A stretch of 64,000 nucleotides of DNA from Zingiber officinale (GCF_018446385.1 NC_056002.1:33342636-33406635), one strand, 5' to 3'; positions 45,602 to 57,367 are shown, counted from the stretch's first letter. The notes: a model not told the origin generated them from the sequence alone. Numbers and translations: made by a program.

Positions 45602-46899
45602 AGATGATCATTAGCTAGCTTCTTCCACGCAGGGTTAACTTCATATTCCAAATGCTCAATTTTGTTGCATTTTCATGACTCTGTTCGTTGTGGAAATTGG
45701 CGTGCCCCTGAACCATTTTCGTTTCGCTGTCACTACTAATGACTTTTATTCCCTTAAAGTTTAGGAAGTTTGTTGATGGTTTGATCTTTCTACGTCTTTC
45801 TTAACCCTTGCTCATATTAAATGCCTATAATACACAAACCTCAACAAAAACAAATTGTTTATAACAAATTTTTAAGATAAAAAACTATCATTTTTTTTTC
45901 TTCCCTCCAAACTAAAATTAAATAAATGCTTTCCTGTTCATGCTCTCCACGAAATTATTTAGGCAAATAATCTTAGTGACTAAGAATTCAAAAAAAAAAC
46001 AAAATCAAAAATAAAAATAAAAACATGCAAAAAAAAAAAGAAAAAGACGAGCAAATCAGCCTCTAAAAATGAATATCAATCTCAACATCTGCCCTAGATG
46101 TTAAAGGCAAGAAGCATTGCCTCCGGGGTAATAGTGGCCAATGGTGCAGAGGCAAGTTTCTTCTGAACACAAATAGTCGATTAGGATACCTTTGTGAGAG
46201 CACAGCTTGGCGAGGATGATGATGCTAACAAGGTAATTGTTCTTGGTATACATGTATAACTGGCAGTTCACAGCAGAAAGTGGCCAAGGGCTAAGGCACT
46301 ACTTGTATAGCAAGACACATACCTGCTTACTGATATCATAGTGTTAAGTTATGCTGCCTGACGGGCTCGACTCTGTCCCGCACACTTAATCGGACATCTA
46401 TCAAAAGCCTCCAAATTTAATCCTCACATCTCGTTCTTTCTGGAAATTATGAATGCCCCACGCCAACTAAACTGCTCCTTTTGCCTCCCTCTACGAAAAT
46501 AAACAATATCTTTTTAAGGTGAATAAAATTCTTAGTTTATTATAACAGTTGGAATGTCAAATGGTAGAGGGGAGGGAAACTCATTTATTGGCCATCGGGA
46601 TAAATTAAAAAAAGTATTCATGGTTGTTCATCTGGAGTGATCAATATTTTTAGATTTATCATCTCATTTAAAAAAATATCTTACAATACACGATAGCTAA
46701 AATTTAAACCTTAAATACTTAATTAATGATTAAACCTTAAATACTTAATTAATGATTAGAGTATCTAATCGTTGTACCGTTGTCAGGACGACACATAATC
46801 ATATTGATATAATAATTGGAGACATGATAGAAAAATTTGGCAATGCTTGTTAAATATAGTACCTAAACGCATAAAGAATTTCGGACAACTCTAGTACAA
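45602..46899. other. SmD3 downstream region and spacer
   Basis: The first few hundred bases are the likely 3' UTR of SmD3. The rest is AT-rich spacer with A-rich runs near 45990-46040 and a doubled 'aaccttaaatacttaattaatgatta' segment near 46710-46760. No gene is seen. Confidence 0.5.
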
Positions 46900-47238
46900 C
46901 ACCTGGATAATGGTTGGCTGCTTTGCGGCATGAGAATCCGTTCTGTCTTAATGAAAAAGGATTTACACGAATTCCAAGATATTCAAGTGACGTCAACCAA
47001 ACCCTCGCTCGCCTAAGACAACAAAAGGAAAAATTCTATAAGGATAAACCTTTGTTCTTCCTATCGGATCAAAGGAGCACGATGCTTGGTCGAGCGACTA
47101 CTTTCAGAAGGTCGATCGACGAGGATCAAGTACATCCTGACTATACAATGATGAATGTCGATTGGGAAGCAATCGGCGCACACTGGTCCAATCAGTCGGA
47201 CTACAGCCTCCTTCGACTAGACTTAAAGGGGAGGCTTG
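46900..47238 (+). mobile_element. Internal 3' end of a truncated gypsy element
   Basis: The end of this stretch ('gtcggacta...cctccttcgactagac' followed by the polypurine tract 'ttaaaggggagg') closely matches the last part of the internal region of the gypsy element at 26340-26387. The 112-codon open frame at 46914-47249 has no known domain and crosses the LTR boundary. The element is truncated on its left; no 5' LTR is present in the window. Confidence 0.7.
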
Positions 47239-48107
47239 TGATACGGTGATAAGGGGAGGGAGGTCCCACCCCGCTGCCATGGTAGAGTTCAGTGTCATGG
47301 TGGAGGTCATAGTTAAGGTGGTCAAACACCCCTATACCATCGGTCGATCGGGTAGCACACTCACCCGATCGAGATAAGAAAAGACCCTATCCGATATCAT
47401 AACAACTCAACAAGGTTCCAAGCTTCCGGCGTTCAGAAAGACTGCTAGGTATCTACAAGGGCATGCTGAACGACTTCCCAGCTCGGCCCTACATAGAACT
47501 ATTAGAGCGGAGTGGATTCACGATCGAGCTACACGGAAATAGAAGGGTGGCTGAGCGACTTTCTCGCTCGACCGGATAATGGCTTATGAATCAGGACAGC
47601 GGAAGCGTCGATCGAGCGACCCTCTCGCTCGACTGAATAATGCACTCATCTGAGCAGAAAGTAAGAACTCGAGCCGAGTGACCATCCCACTCGGCCAATA
47701 AAAGACACTGCTAACTAGATATTATCTTTTTGGGAGCATGCGCCGCTGACAGGCGGCATGGTTGGCGGCTCGTTCAGACTGAAGATCGTACGGTAGAAGC
47801 TTCCACTGTCACTTCAGAGATATGCGTGGCTCATTAAGGTATTGTGTTAGGGACACTTTTCTGATATACTTTGAGAAGCGTGCACGTTTAGGGAAGCGTG
47901 CGCGCGCGTTACAGGAGCCCTATATAAAGGGGGTCCAAGCATCGATGGAGGTATGCGTTATATACGATAATCTACTGTTACTGTTACTATTCTCTACTTT
48001 GCTCTGCTCTCACACATCGTCGATGACTGACTTGAGCATCGGAGAGTTATCGTCGGGGACCCCTTCCCTAGTTCGGCACTGACGTAGCTGCGGTTGCAGG
48101 GTCTCGA
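47239..48107 (+). repeat. 3' LTR of the truncated gypsy element, left part
   Basis: It starts TGATACGG after a polypurine tract, as in the complete gypsy element. It has a TATA box in 'ccctatataaaggggg' near 47920. Its last part (cttgagcatcggagagttatcgtcgggg) matches the end region of the 16415-17234 LTR in outline. At 48107 it is cut by the CACTA transposon and resumes at 56327. Confidence 0.75.
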
Positions 48108-48340
48108 CACTACAAAAAATCATGCAAATAACGACGACATTTCCAACTAAATTTAATTCAGTCGAAAAAATACCGATTGAATTTAATTTCATCGGTGATT
48201 TTCGACTGAATTGAAACTTTCGTCGGTAAATACCGACTGAAATGCCTATTCAGTCGGCAAATCTGGGTGAGTTCACGGAGAATCAATTATAACAGTTTAA
48301 GGTTAATAATTACCGACAAAATTTGAATTCCGTCGGCAAA
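48108..48340. repeat. Left subterminal repeat region of the CACTA element
   Basis: Several copies of a motif with core CGTCGGTAAA/ACCGACTGAA occur in both orientations (for example 48178-48198, 48213-48236, 48305-48340). In CACTA elements such repeats bind TnpA-type proteins (family knowledge). They are sparser and more diverged than on the right side. Confidence 0.75.
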
Positions 48341-49085
48341 TGCGATTAAAATTAGGGCACGATCTTAGTTTCCTCTCCCCGCGAACAATTCTTTCTCGCG
48401 ATCTCCTCTCCGCGTCCTCGACGATCGGCGATCTCCGCGATTAGAATCCTCGTGTCCTCCTCTCCCGTTCTCAACGATCAGCAACCGATGACTCAGGTAT
48501 TCTCCTCTCCTCCTTCTTCTCTTCTGTTTCACGCCACACCAGTCACAGCAGGGGCCTGCTGGCGGTCGGCCGACCGCTGCAGGGGCCTACTCCGCCAGCG
48601 CCTGCTCGCAGCGATCAGCCGCCGTAGCGACCGGCCGCCGTAGGCGCCTGCTCGCAGCGACCGGCAGTCGCAGCCGCAGACGCCTGCTCACGGCAACCGA
48701 CCGCCGTAGGTGCCTGCTTAAGGCTGGTCGTAAGCGCTTGCTCGCGGCTGGCCGCAAGCCCTTGCTCACGGCTGGCCGCAGGCCCCTGCTTAGTTTATTA
48801 TATGTATTGTTATTTCATTTAATGAACGTTTAAGCAACATATGTTTATTAGAAAGTCTATGTTTATAATGATTCTCTAAGCAAGAACATGATATTCTAAG
48901 TTTGTAATGATACCGTAAGCAATACCTTTATATTCTAAGTTTATCATTCATTTGCTTTAGTGTAGAGGAGAATTTTGGTAATATGATACGAAGATCATGA
49001 GATGAAACTGAGCTTAAAATGCTTTATTTATGTTTATTTCAAATGATACAACTTTAATAATGTTTCAAATTATATTTTCATTAGG
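48341..49085 (+). promoter_or_regulatory. 5' non-coding region of the CACTA element with GC-rich repeats
   Basis: From 48360 to 48790 the DNA is GC-rich, with irregular units around 'gcctgctcgcagcgaccgg' and 'gctggccgcaagcccttgct', roughly 30-40 bp apart. It lies upstream of the transposase gene and probably contains its promoter and 5' UTR. The AT-rich part 48790-49085 could be an intron ending at 'ttttcattag' near 49084. Confidence 0.5.
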
Positions 49086-49099
49086 TAACGATGTATATG

Positions 49100-49313
49100 G
49101 TGGCAAAAGGCGAATACGCTCGTCTCCAGCGCCCCCGCCAATCCGTCCCAGGGCCAACATGGAGGAGGTAAATCACGGGCGGCTACTAGCCTTTGGAATA
49201 GTGACTAGCACATGAGGGAGACATTTATCTCGGCTTTGCCAAGATTCGAACCCCAGATCTCATGGTGGCAACACCTCATGCGTTAGCCACTAAACCCATC
49301 CGAGGGGGCTAGT
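49100..49313 (-). mobile_element. tRNA-derived SINE inserted in the CACTA element
   Basis: A 214-bp insertion flanked by a perfect 14-bp duplication, taacgatgtatatg (49086-49099 and 49314-49327). On the minus strand it reads 'gggtttagtggctaacgcat' (A-box-like) and, about 35 bases on, 'ggggttcgaatcttggc' with the pol III B-box core GGTTCGAATC. Long target duplication and internal pol III boxes are typical of SINEs. It sits just upstream of the transposase start. Confidence 0.82.
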
Positions 49314-49318
49314 TAACG

Positions 49319-52300
49319 ATGTATATGAACAAAACTTGGATGTACAATCGATTAGAAAATGGATTTCTCATAGCTGATTTTATTGCTGAAGTTGAACAGT
49401 TTGTGAACTTTGCTAAAAGTCATCCAAAATGTATGAATGGTGTCGAATTACAGTGCCTGTGAAATCATAAAAAATGTCAAAATAGAGCTTTCCGTGATGA
49501 TGATACCGTAAAAATGCATCTGTGTAGAAATGATTTTGTGTCAAATTACTACAATTGGTACTGTCACGGAGAGCCTTATTTTTATGAACCAATTAGGCCT
49601 TCTGGTGGTTTGTCATCTGGGACAACTGTTACCGCTCCTGAAGCATCAACTAATATTGATATTACAATGCAATCAATGGTTAATGATGATATGAATGCAG
49701 TTGATTATTTCAATATAGATGAAATACCAACACATGAATATCAACAACTATATGAGATGCTAAAGGCTAGTGAAAGAGAAGTGTGGGAAGACATTCCTTC
49801 CGATCATTTTCAACTATCAGCTACTGTAAGGTTATTGAATATGAAAGCAGAACATCATTTTTCTGAAAGATGTTACGATGACATCTGTCAATTGATGTCA
49901 GAGTTGCTCCCTGCTAATAACATAATGACTGATAGATTCTATGAAATAAAGAAATTGATCAGAGGTTTAGGTTTGCCTGTAGAGAAAATTGATTGTTGTA
50001 TAAACAATTATATGATATTTTGGAATGAAGACAGTGATTTGAATGAATGTAAAATATGTACTCATCTTCATTTTAAGCATCGTACTCGCATACCAGGGAA
50101 GTGTTGGGCAATTTCCCTAAGTCAAGTTTGACCAATTTGACTAAGCTTGAGTTGAGTCAAGCTTGAGTCGGGATTTAAGTTTTGATGTTTGACAATATAT
50201 GGAGATTGCTAGAGCAATCATCCGTTTGACAATATATGGCAGTCTCAATCGATCGGTCGATCAATTGGGAAGTGACCAATGGGCAGGAAACGAGCGATGG
50301 ACGGCTGTGATGGAGTGGTGTTGACGTGGCAATCGATTGGGGATGGATTGGATCGATTGGGAGCACTGTTTAAAGCCTTGGCGGAGCGTTTTCTCCGCAG
50401 TTATTTGCGAGATTTCTCCTACGATTTGTGTGCGATTCACCATTGATTTTCTCCGAGCTTCTCCGCCAGTTCTTGAAGGCTCTTGGGGGTGCATTCCCAA
50501 GATTCAAGAGGCAACAACAAGCAACAAGTAAGCAAGAAGAGAGTGTCTCTATTTGTATTTGTATTTCTTCTTCTTGTGTGAGTTGTTTGTGTGTGTGAGA
50601 GTTTGTACAAGACTTCTCCGCATTCGGCTGCGACCGAGAATGAGGGTTTTCATAGTGGAGATAGCGTCGTGTGTGGATTCTTGGATTAGTCACCTCTTCT
50701 TGATGTGGATACCAAGTAAATCCGTGTGTTAGCGTTGTGTGTGTGTTTGTATTTTACTTTCCACTGCATATCAAGACGAAGTAAGCACAAGTGCGCGACG
50801 AGACGCTATTCACCCCCCTCTAGCGGGCCCAACGGTCCCAACAAGAAGAAGAGGAAAAATATTGCTGGGAAAGTGATGTATTATTTTCCGTTAACTGCTA
50901 TACTTCAACACTTGTATTCATATGTAGCTACAGCTTGCCACATGATGTGGCATCATGAGCATGAGCATGAGCATGAGCACGAGCACGAAGGAGGTATAAT
51001 GTGTCATCCTTGTGATTCTCCTGCATGGAAACTACTTGATAATGTATTTCCTTCCTTTGCAATGGAACCACATAATGTGAAATTGAGACTTTCTGCAGAT
51101 GAATTTCAACATTTTGGTCAGTCAGGACAACAATATTCATCTTGGTCAGTTATATTAACATCGTACAACTTACCGTAATGGATGTGCATAAAAGATGAAT
51201 TTATGTTCCTTACTGTGCTTATTCCTGGTCCAACCAATCCCAAAGATAAAATAGATATTTTCTTGCAACCTTTAATTGTCGAGCTGAATGAATTATGGAA
51301 TATAGGGCCGATGATTGATGATGTTGCAAGTAAGACTAATTTTACATTGCATGCTGCCTTATTATGGACGATCAGTGATTTTCAGCATACTCAATGTTGT
51401 CAGGATGGAGCACGGCTGGTAAATTATCATGCCCACATTGCATGACAGAGTCCGATGCATTTTCATTACCTTGTAGTGAGAAGGTATCTTGGTTTGATAA
51501 TCACCGTAAATTTTTACCAGTTGATCACCCTTTTAGGAGAAATAAGAAAAAATTTCTAAAGAATGTTGTAGTCAGAAAATCTCCCCCAACTGTCCATGCT
51601 TCATGTTAAGAAATCATTGAACAAATAGATGGTTATGGATTTCTCCCAATATCTCAGCCTAATTCTGATGAGATAAATAAATATCTTGTTAGGATGTACA
51701 AGTGCGGTTGGAAGAAAAGGAGCATTTTCTCGGAGCTGTCTTATCGGAAGTATCTACTCATTCGATATAATATGGATGTGATGCATGTTGAGAAAAATTT
51801 CTTTGATAATATTTTCAACACTGTGATGAATGTGCCTAGAAGAACAAAGGACACTGTAAAATCACGTGAGGAATTAAAAGAATTAGTCAATAGGCCAGAG
51901 TTGCATTAGAATGAAACAACCAATAAGTTTCCAAAAACATGCTATACATTGGGCAAAGATGGTAAACAAGTTTTATGTAGTTGGTTAAAAAAAATCAAAT
52001 TCCCAGATGGATATACTTCGAATATGGCTCGATGTGTTGATATGAACAAGTTAAAGATGTTTGGAATGAAGAGTCATGACTGCCACGTGTTTATGCAAAG
52101 ACTTATTCCAATAGTTTTTCATGATTTACTTCCTAATAATGTTTGGCAAGCACTTACGGAGTTAAGTCTGTTTTCCAGAGATTTGACAGCGAGGTGTATT
52201 ATGACGACCACTATGCTTCGGTTAGAAACAGACATTCCTCTCATACTTTGTAAGCTGGAGCGCATATTCCCACCTAGTTTTTTTGATTCAATGAAACATC

Positions 52301-53661
52301 TGCTAGTACATTTACCATATGAGGCACGAATAGCTAGTCTTGTTCAGTATAGATGGATGTATCCATTTGAACAGTTTTTGAGAAAATTAAATAATAATAT
52401 TCATAATAAAGCAAGAGTTGAAGGGTCAATATGTAATGCTTATCTGGTTGAGGAAACATCTTCCTTCTGCTCCTATTATTTTGCTGATAATGTTAAAACC
52501 AGACGGAACAAATGTCCTAGAAATTTTGATGATACTCAGAATATAGGCCCATCAATACTTTCTATTTTCAAATTTGCTGGTAAACCAATGGGTGTATCTG
52601 TTTCTAGATGGTTAACTCAACAAGAATACCATGCTGCAAGAGCATACATACTCTTAAACTGTGATGAGGTCAAACCATACATCAAGTAAATTAACTTCTC
52701 CACTCAAACTTTTATCTCGTTATATTTGTTTTCTTAATATCCTAATTGTCTCAAAATTACCTTATTTCACAGCTTATATGAACAACAATTATATCTACAA
52801 AATCCATCAATGAGTGCATGTGAGGTTGCTGAAAAGTTAGAGACTGAATTTACATTATGGTTTCAAATATATGTAAGTTAGAGAAATTTTTATAATTCTT
52901 CATTAAACTAAGTTCGGTCCTAATTTATATCATAAATCTTTTGATTGGTGAAAGACCGCAGAATATCAAATGTGCAAGATGATAGAATATTAAATCTTGC
53001 ATCAGGACCCCTTCGTCAAATAATGGTCTACTCTGGTTACTATGTTAATGGTCTCAAATTCCATGTGACACAACGAGATTCACGGAGATTAACTTATAAT
53101 TCGTGTGTTTGTGTTAAAGGGTCTATTGACACCAATAACACTGAGTTTGATTACTATGGTAGACTTGAGGAAATTATAAAGGTTGAATATCCAGCATTAC
53201 CTATAAAAATGTGTGTGTTGTTTAAATGTTCATGGTATGATCTGATCCCAAGAACATGTATCATAATACATCCAAATTATAATTTAGTTGAGGTTAATGC
53301 AAATAAAAAATTCAATAAGTTTGAACCTTTCATTTTTGCAATACAAGCGGGTCAAGTTTTTTATTTTGAATATTCTACGAAGAGAAGAAGAGCTAGTGAA
53401 TGGTTGTCTGTTTGTCGAATGAAGCCTTGTTCGACCATAGAAATGTCGAACACCATTACTGCTCAAAACCATAATGCATTTCAGAATGATGAAGTAGAGA
53501 GACATTCAGTTGATTCACAACTCCAATCTACATCACAATTACTTGTAGATGTTAATACCATTGATAAGGAGATAGATGATGGAGAGACATCCAGCAGTGA
53601 GGATTTTGCTGACCTAACAGAGTCTAGTGACGACGACTTACAAACTATTGATGTTGAGTAG
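49319..53661 (+). pseudogene. TNP2-type transposase gene of the CACTA element (broken)
   Basis: Starting from ATGTATATG (49319), the N-terminal transposase-associated domain (PF13963 type) is visible: WMYNRL, FVNFAKSHP, HKKCQN, HLCRNDF. It is interrupted by a TGA at 49459. After the solo-LTR insertion (50102-50843) come the TNP2/Transposase_21 parts (MRYFPLT-like region, LIPGPTNPKDKID, ALLWTISDF, NMDVMHVEKNFFDN), then a DUF4218 block (51949-52689, SHDCHVFMQRLIP, LVQYRWMYPFEQ), an intron of about 250 bp, and a DUF4216 block (52945-53661, FVTQRDSRR-like start, VLFKCSWYDL). Extra stops lie at 51177, 51607 and 51907, with a frameshift near 51400. A hexanucleotide expansion gives a His-Glu run near 50950-50990. 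It would cut and join the element; it is dead here. Confidence 0.88.
50102..50843 (+). mobile_element. Solo LTR (copia type) inside the CACTA transposase gene
   Basis: A 742-bp insertion with TGTTGG...CCAACA ends splits the transposase reading frame. Flanks show a 5-bp target duplication with one mismatch (ggaag at 50097-50101, agaag at 50844-50848). Near the 3' end it has 'ctattcacccccctctagc', the same motif as near the 3' end of the inner copia LTR on its own strand, so it belongs to a related copia family. No internal region is present, so it is the product of LTR-LTR recombination. Confidence 0.8.
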
Positions 53662-53809
53662 AAATGCTTCCAGAGTCTAGCATTGATTAAATTTTAGCAT
53701 TATTGTTCATCAAGTAAGTTATGCTTCAATCATGTTTTATTGCTTGATTATCATGTTAGTAAACTTTATTATGATGTGTTGTAATGTTATTTTGTAGATA
53801 TTATATCTC

Positions 53810-55164
53810 ATGGCAGATCATCCAGCACCACTACTCCGTGGATCTACAGTTCTTAGGATTGTTGGACAGTCGTAATTTTATTATTAGTAATTCAAGTTCT
53901 TTTTTAAAACATTTATCTTATGTCTTAAAATTGTTTATATGCAGGTTTACTCCTGACGGTCATCGAGTATCGACATATATTATCGAGAAATTTAAAGAAA
54001 GAGTCTGCATTGCTAGTACTACATGGAGACATGTAGACAGTGAGACTAAAGATTTTTATTATAAAGAATTTATAGTAAGTAAATTGAATATGTATAATAT
54101 ATTTATCTTTTAATATACTAAATTTTTAATTTCTAATTACAGAAAAAATATACATGGGAGGATGGACACGAGGCAGAATTTGTAACGACTTAGAATATTT
54201 ACGGTGCCAAGTTATACAAAGATCTCTTATATTATATGAGAAAGGATGACACTAGACCAGCTTATGTATCCGACGAGATTTGGGATGCATGGACGACCAC
54301 TTGGTCTGCAGAAAGATGGCAGACAAAGACTCTAAAAGCTCGAGAAAATAGGAATACAGAGTCATGTGACCCGAGTACCGGATCTGCTTGGCATACATCA
54401 GGATCTCGATATATTGTTGAGCACGCTATCGATATGGTGAATTTAATTTAGTTGAGGTTATGTAAATTAAAATTTTATTTATTAACAAACTTGTATAATT
54501 TTAGCCCAACTTATTTGTGCATGTAGGAGCATTCTTTAGAAAGACAACATACTTGCCTAGAGATCTTTCTCAAGACTCATCAGAGAAAAGATGACACATA
54601 TGTTGATCTTCGATCCACGAACATTGGTGTTTGAATTATTAATTTTATTACATTTAATCGTTAATAATGATTAATTAGCTATAGTAATTGTGTACAAGAT
54701 ATAAATTGTATATTTTTTTTCTACACAAGAGGAAATGATAAGTAGGGTTGCTCAGGCATCTCAACCACCAGTAAAGGGAGGGGAGTCACAGGATCTATCC
54801 ATCCAACAAATAAATGAAATTTTATTATGATGTTGTGGGTGGAAGGACGAAGAACTCCTCCCTCTACGGTCTTGGCTCCCAGGCCAAGGTGGTATTTGAT
54901 CGCTTGAGGACTCCTAGGGGTTGTGGCAGTTCTTCTTCTTCTTCTTCTTCTTCTTCTTCTTCTGAGGTGGAGTCATTAAGAAAAGAAAATCAAGAATTGA
55001 AGACTCAGATGACTACCATGGATCAGAGGTGGGAGGAGAGATGGGCTGCTCAGGAGCAGACATTGTCCCAGATGTGAGCAGCCATTGCTAGATGGGACCG
55101 ATCACAGCAACCTCAGTCACAAGATCCCCAGTCACAACACGGTATTGAATCACAGGAGACTTGA
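53810..55164 (+). pseudogene. Second CACTA gene, TnpA-like (Transposase_24 type), broken
   Basis: An ATG at 53810 (MADHPAPLLRG) starts a small exon ending at 53871; exon 2 (53945-54074) and exon 3 (from 54143) join in frame. Conserved text: TPDGHRVSTYIIEKFKER, WEDGHEAEF, WTTTWSAERWQ and the SGSRYIVEHA region with a 'GS..H' core typical of the plant transposase Ptta/En/Spm family (PF03004). A TAG at about 54191 breaks exon 3. The C-terminal part (54814-55164) has a poly-Ser run coded by (TCT)n, then a coiled coil (EVESLRKENQELKTQM), with a TGA at 55075 before the terminal stop at 55162. TnpA-like proteins bind the subterminal repeats. Non-functional here. Confidence 0.75.
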
Positions 55165-55769
55165 GACCCATTAGACCCTGCTGGTGATTAGATTTTTTTG
55201 AGGTATGTTCAATTACAACTTTTTTTTTAATTTATCATACATTAATTAAGTCAAATATAATTATTCTATTTGGATATTCTCAGATATTTATCTTAAATTG
55301 TATTATATTGTTCAAGAATCCATATTGATACATTCACCAACGTATTATCATTGAATATCTAAAATATAATCCATGTATTTTTTTACATGTAAAATTAGTT
55401 ATATATTACAATTTTTGAGTTATATATTACATTTGTATCGATTCATTCTGATTATAATCTCTTATATTTGATTTTTACAGGATTATATTTGGATATATGA
55501 GTAGGTGATATATCATATGGTAAGTATTTTGAATATTTTATATTTGACTTTCACTTGCCAATCACTTTTGTATGCTTATGATTGTAAGTACTTGATATTT
55601 GGATAGTTATGTTTTATTTTGTATTGAATTTTGGAGATATGACCATTTGTTACTATGTTTTGTATTGTATTTTAGATAGTTTTGTCATTTGTTTGTTGTG
55701 AGCTTATTGTATGTTGTGAGTTGGTTGTATTAATTGTGATTGATGTATGAATTGTGTTTGTGTTACTGA
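55165..55769 (+). other. CACTA region between gene 2 and right subterminal repeats
   Basis: AT-rich, non-coding; probably the 3' UTR of the second gene and spacer. No other feature is seen. Confidence 0.5.
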
Positions 55770-56323
55770 CGGAAATTAAAAATAGGTATTTCAAATTTTT
55801 ATTGAATATTACCGACGGAATGTTTAATTCCGTCGGTAATATAACAACAACAGGGAATTGTGATACAATGCCGACGGAAGTTGTACTTTCGTCGGTAATT
55901 ACCGACAGAAGTTTTGATTCCGTCGGTAAATGCTGACGGAAGTTGTGATTTCGTCGGTAAATGTCGACGGATTCACAACTTCCGTCGAAATTTACCGGTG
56001 GAAGTTTTGATTCCGTCGGCATTTACCCACGGAAGTTTTGATTCCGTCGGTAATATACCGACGGAATCATAATTCCGTCGGTAACATCCGTTTCCTTCCG
56101 TTTGTCTTCTGTCGACGGGATAAATTTTCTATCGTTAAAATATACGACGGAATGAAATATTCCGTCGGTAATTACCGACTGAATATAATTTCCGTCGGTA
56201 AATTGAGCGTCGACCCAATCCATCCCGATATCATAAATTCCGTCGGTATTCCATCAGAAACCACAACTACCGACGGAATGCCGACAGAAAATTCAATCGT
56301 TATTCCTGACTATTTTTGTAGTG
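55770..56323. repeat. Right subterminal repeat region of the CACTA element
   Basis: About a dozen copies of TTCCGTCGGTAA and its inverse ACCGACGGAA are packed in some 500 bp, many as inverted pairs around short AT spacers. It is one of the densest repeat arrays of the window and marks the intact right end of the transposon. Confidence 0.85.
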
Positions 56324-56326
56324 CGA

Positions 56327-56393
56327 GGAGTTGACATGATCAACTGAAGCGTCACGTCCCAACTTCCATCACCTCGATTATTGGATAGGATAA
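56327..56393 (+). repeat. 3' LTR of the truncated gypsy element, right part
   Basis: The LTR remainder after the CACTA insertion. It ends 'ttggataggataa', comparable to the 'ttcggacaggatca' end of the complete gypsy LTR. The exact end is uncertain by a few bases. Confidence 0.55.
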
Positions 56394-56983
56394 GAAATTA
56401 TTTGGACTCTGGACTAATTCTGGCTTTAACAATTTTACATATTCGATCTAATTAAATAATAGCGGAAGCGATTACGCAATTTTATATATCATAATCGCAC
56501 ATATAAATATAAACTGATGATGAAATTAAATTTATAAAATAAATAATTTGTAGAAAACTAACCTCTTGTAGTTTTCTTCCCTTTTGTGAATATGAAGTGC
56601 GTAGAAACCAGAGTCTTCCAGTATAATCCTTCATGCCTATGGCAGTGTGTGGCACTCCAAAATACAATCACTAGAAATCAAAATGTGTTTCCTCTTGATA
56701 CTATATATATATATATATATATATAGCAGATGGATTTTTTTATGGTTATATGGTATATAAATTTTTTTGTATTTTTTTTTTTACTTTTTTACTTCAGGTT
56801 AGAGAATTTTTTCATCAATTTCATAAGAACGTTTAAGTACAAGTATATGAAATATATTAATTTCCCTCAATCCTTACTTTACATTACACAACATATATTT
56901 CTCCTAAACCTCTTTTTTAGATAAGATCTTATCTTTTTTTAGATATTAAATAACGTATAATATATTCTCAATATATTATGAAA
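56394..56983. other. AT-rich spacer
   Basis: Contains a (TA)n run at 56702-56725 and T-rich stretches. No gene is seen. Confidence 0.5.
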
Positions 56984-57367
56984 TTATTAATATCTATTTG
57001 GATATTACCATACTAATTCAAATTTATAATTACCTCATAATTATGATTTAAATTAACATATTATTAATATCTATTTGGATATTACCATGATAATCCAAAT
57101 TTATAATTATCTCATAATTATGATTTAGATTAGGATATTATTAATATCTATTTAGATATTACTCTAATAATCCAAATTTATAATTATCTCATAATTACAA
57201 TTTAGATTAGGATATTATTAATATCTATGGGACATTATCATAATAATCCAAATTTATAATTATTTCATAATTATAATTTATAATATGATATTATTAATAT
57301 TTATTTGGATATTACCATAATAATCTAAATTTATAATTATCTCATAATTATAATTTAGATCTAATCA
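56984..57367. repeat. AT-rich tandem array, five units of 77 bp
   Basis: Units begin at 56984, 57061, 57138, 57215 and 57291 with 'ttattaatatctatttgg' and contain 'ccaaatttataattatctca'. The period is 77 bp (76 once). Units differ by a few substitutions. Composition is more than 80% A+T. Confidence 0.88.

Larger units (their letters stand above)
48108..56323 (+). mobile_element. CACTA (En/Spm) DNA transposon, 8.2 kb
   Basis: It begins CACTACAAAAAATC and ends TTTTTGTAGTG, giving perfect CACTACAAAAA terminal inverted repeats. The 3-bp target duplication CGA flanks it (48105-48107 and 56324-56326). Subterminal regions at both ends are packed with short repeats of the TTCCGTCGGTAA type in both directions. 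It carries two plus-strand genes, a TNP2-type transposase and a second TnpA-like protein, both broken, plus a SINE and a solo LTR as later insertions. It could be moved only by enzymes supplied from elsewhere. Total length is 8216 bp; it inserted in a gypsy LTR. Confidence 0.95.

Noticed and set aside
46914..47249. 112-codon frame starting MAALRHENPF as a host gene
   Set aside because: Its end crosses a polypurine tract and the start of a gypsy LTR, and it has no domain; it is internal retrotransposon DNA.
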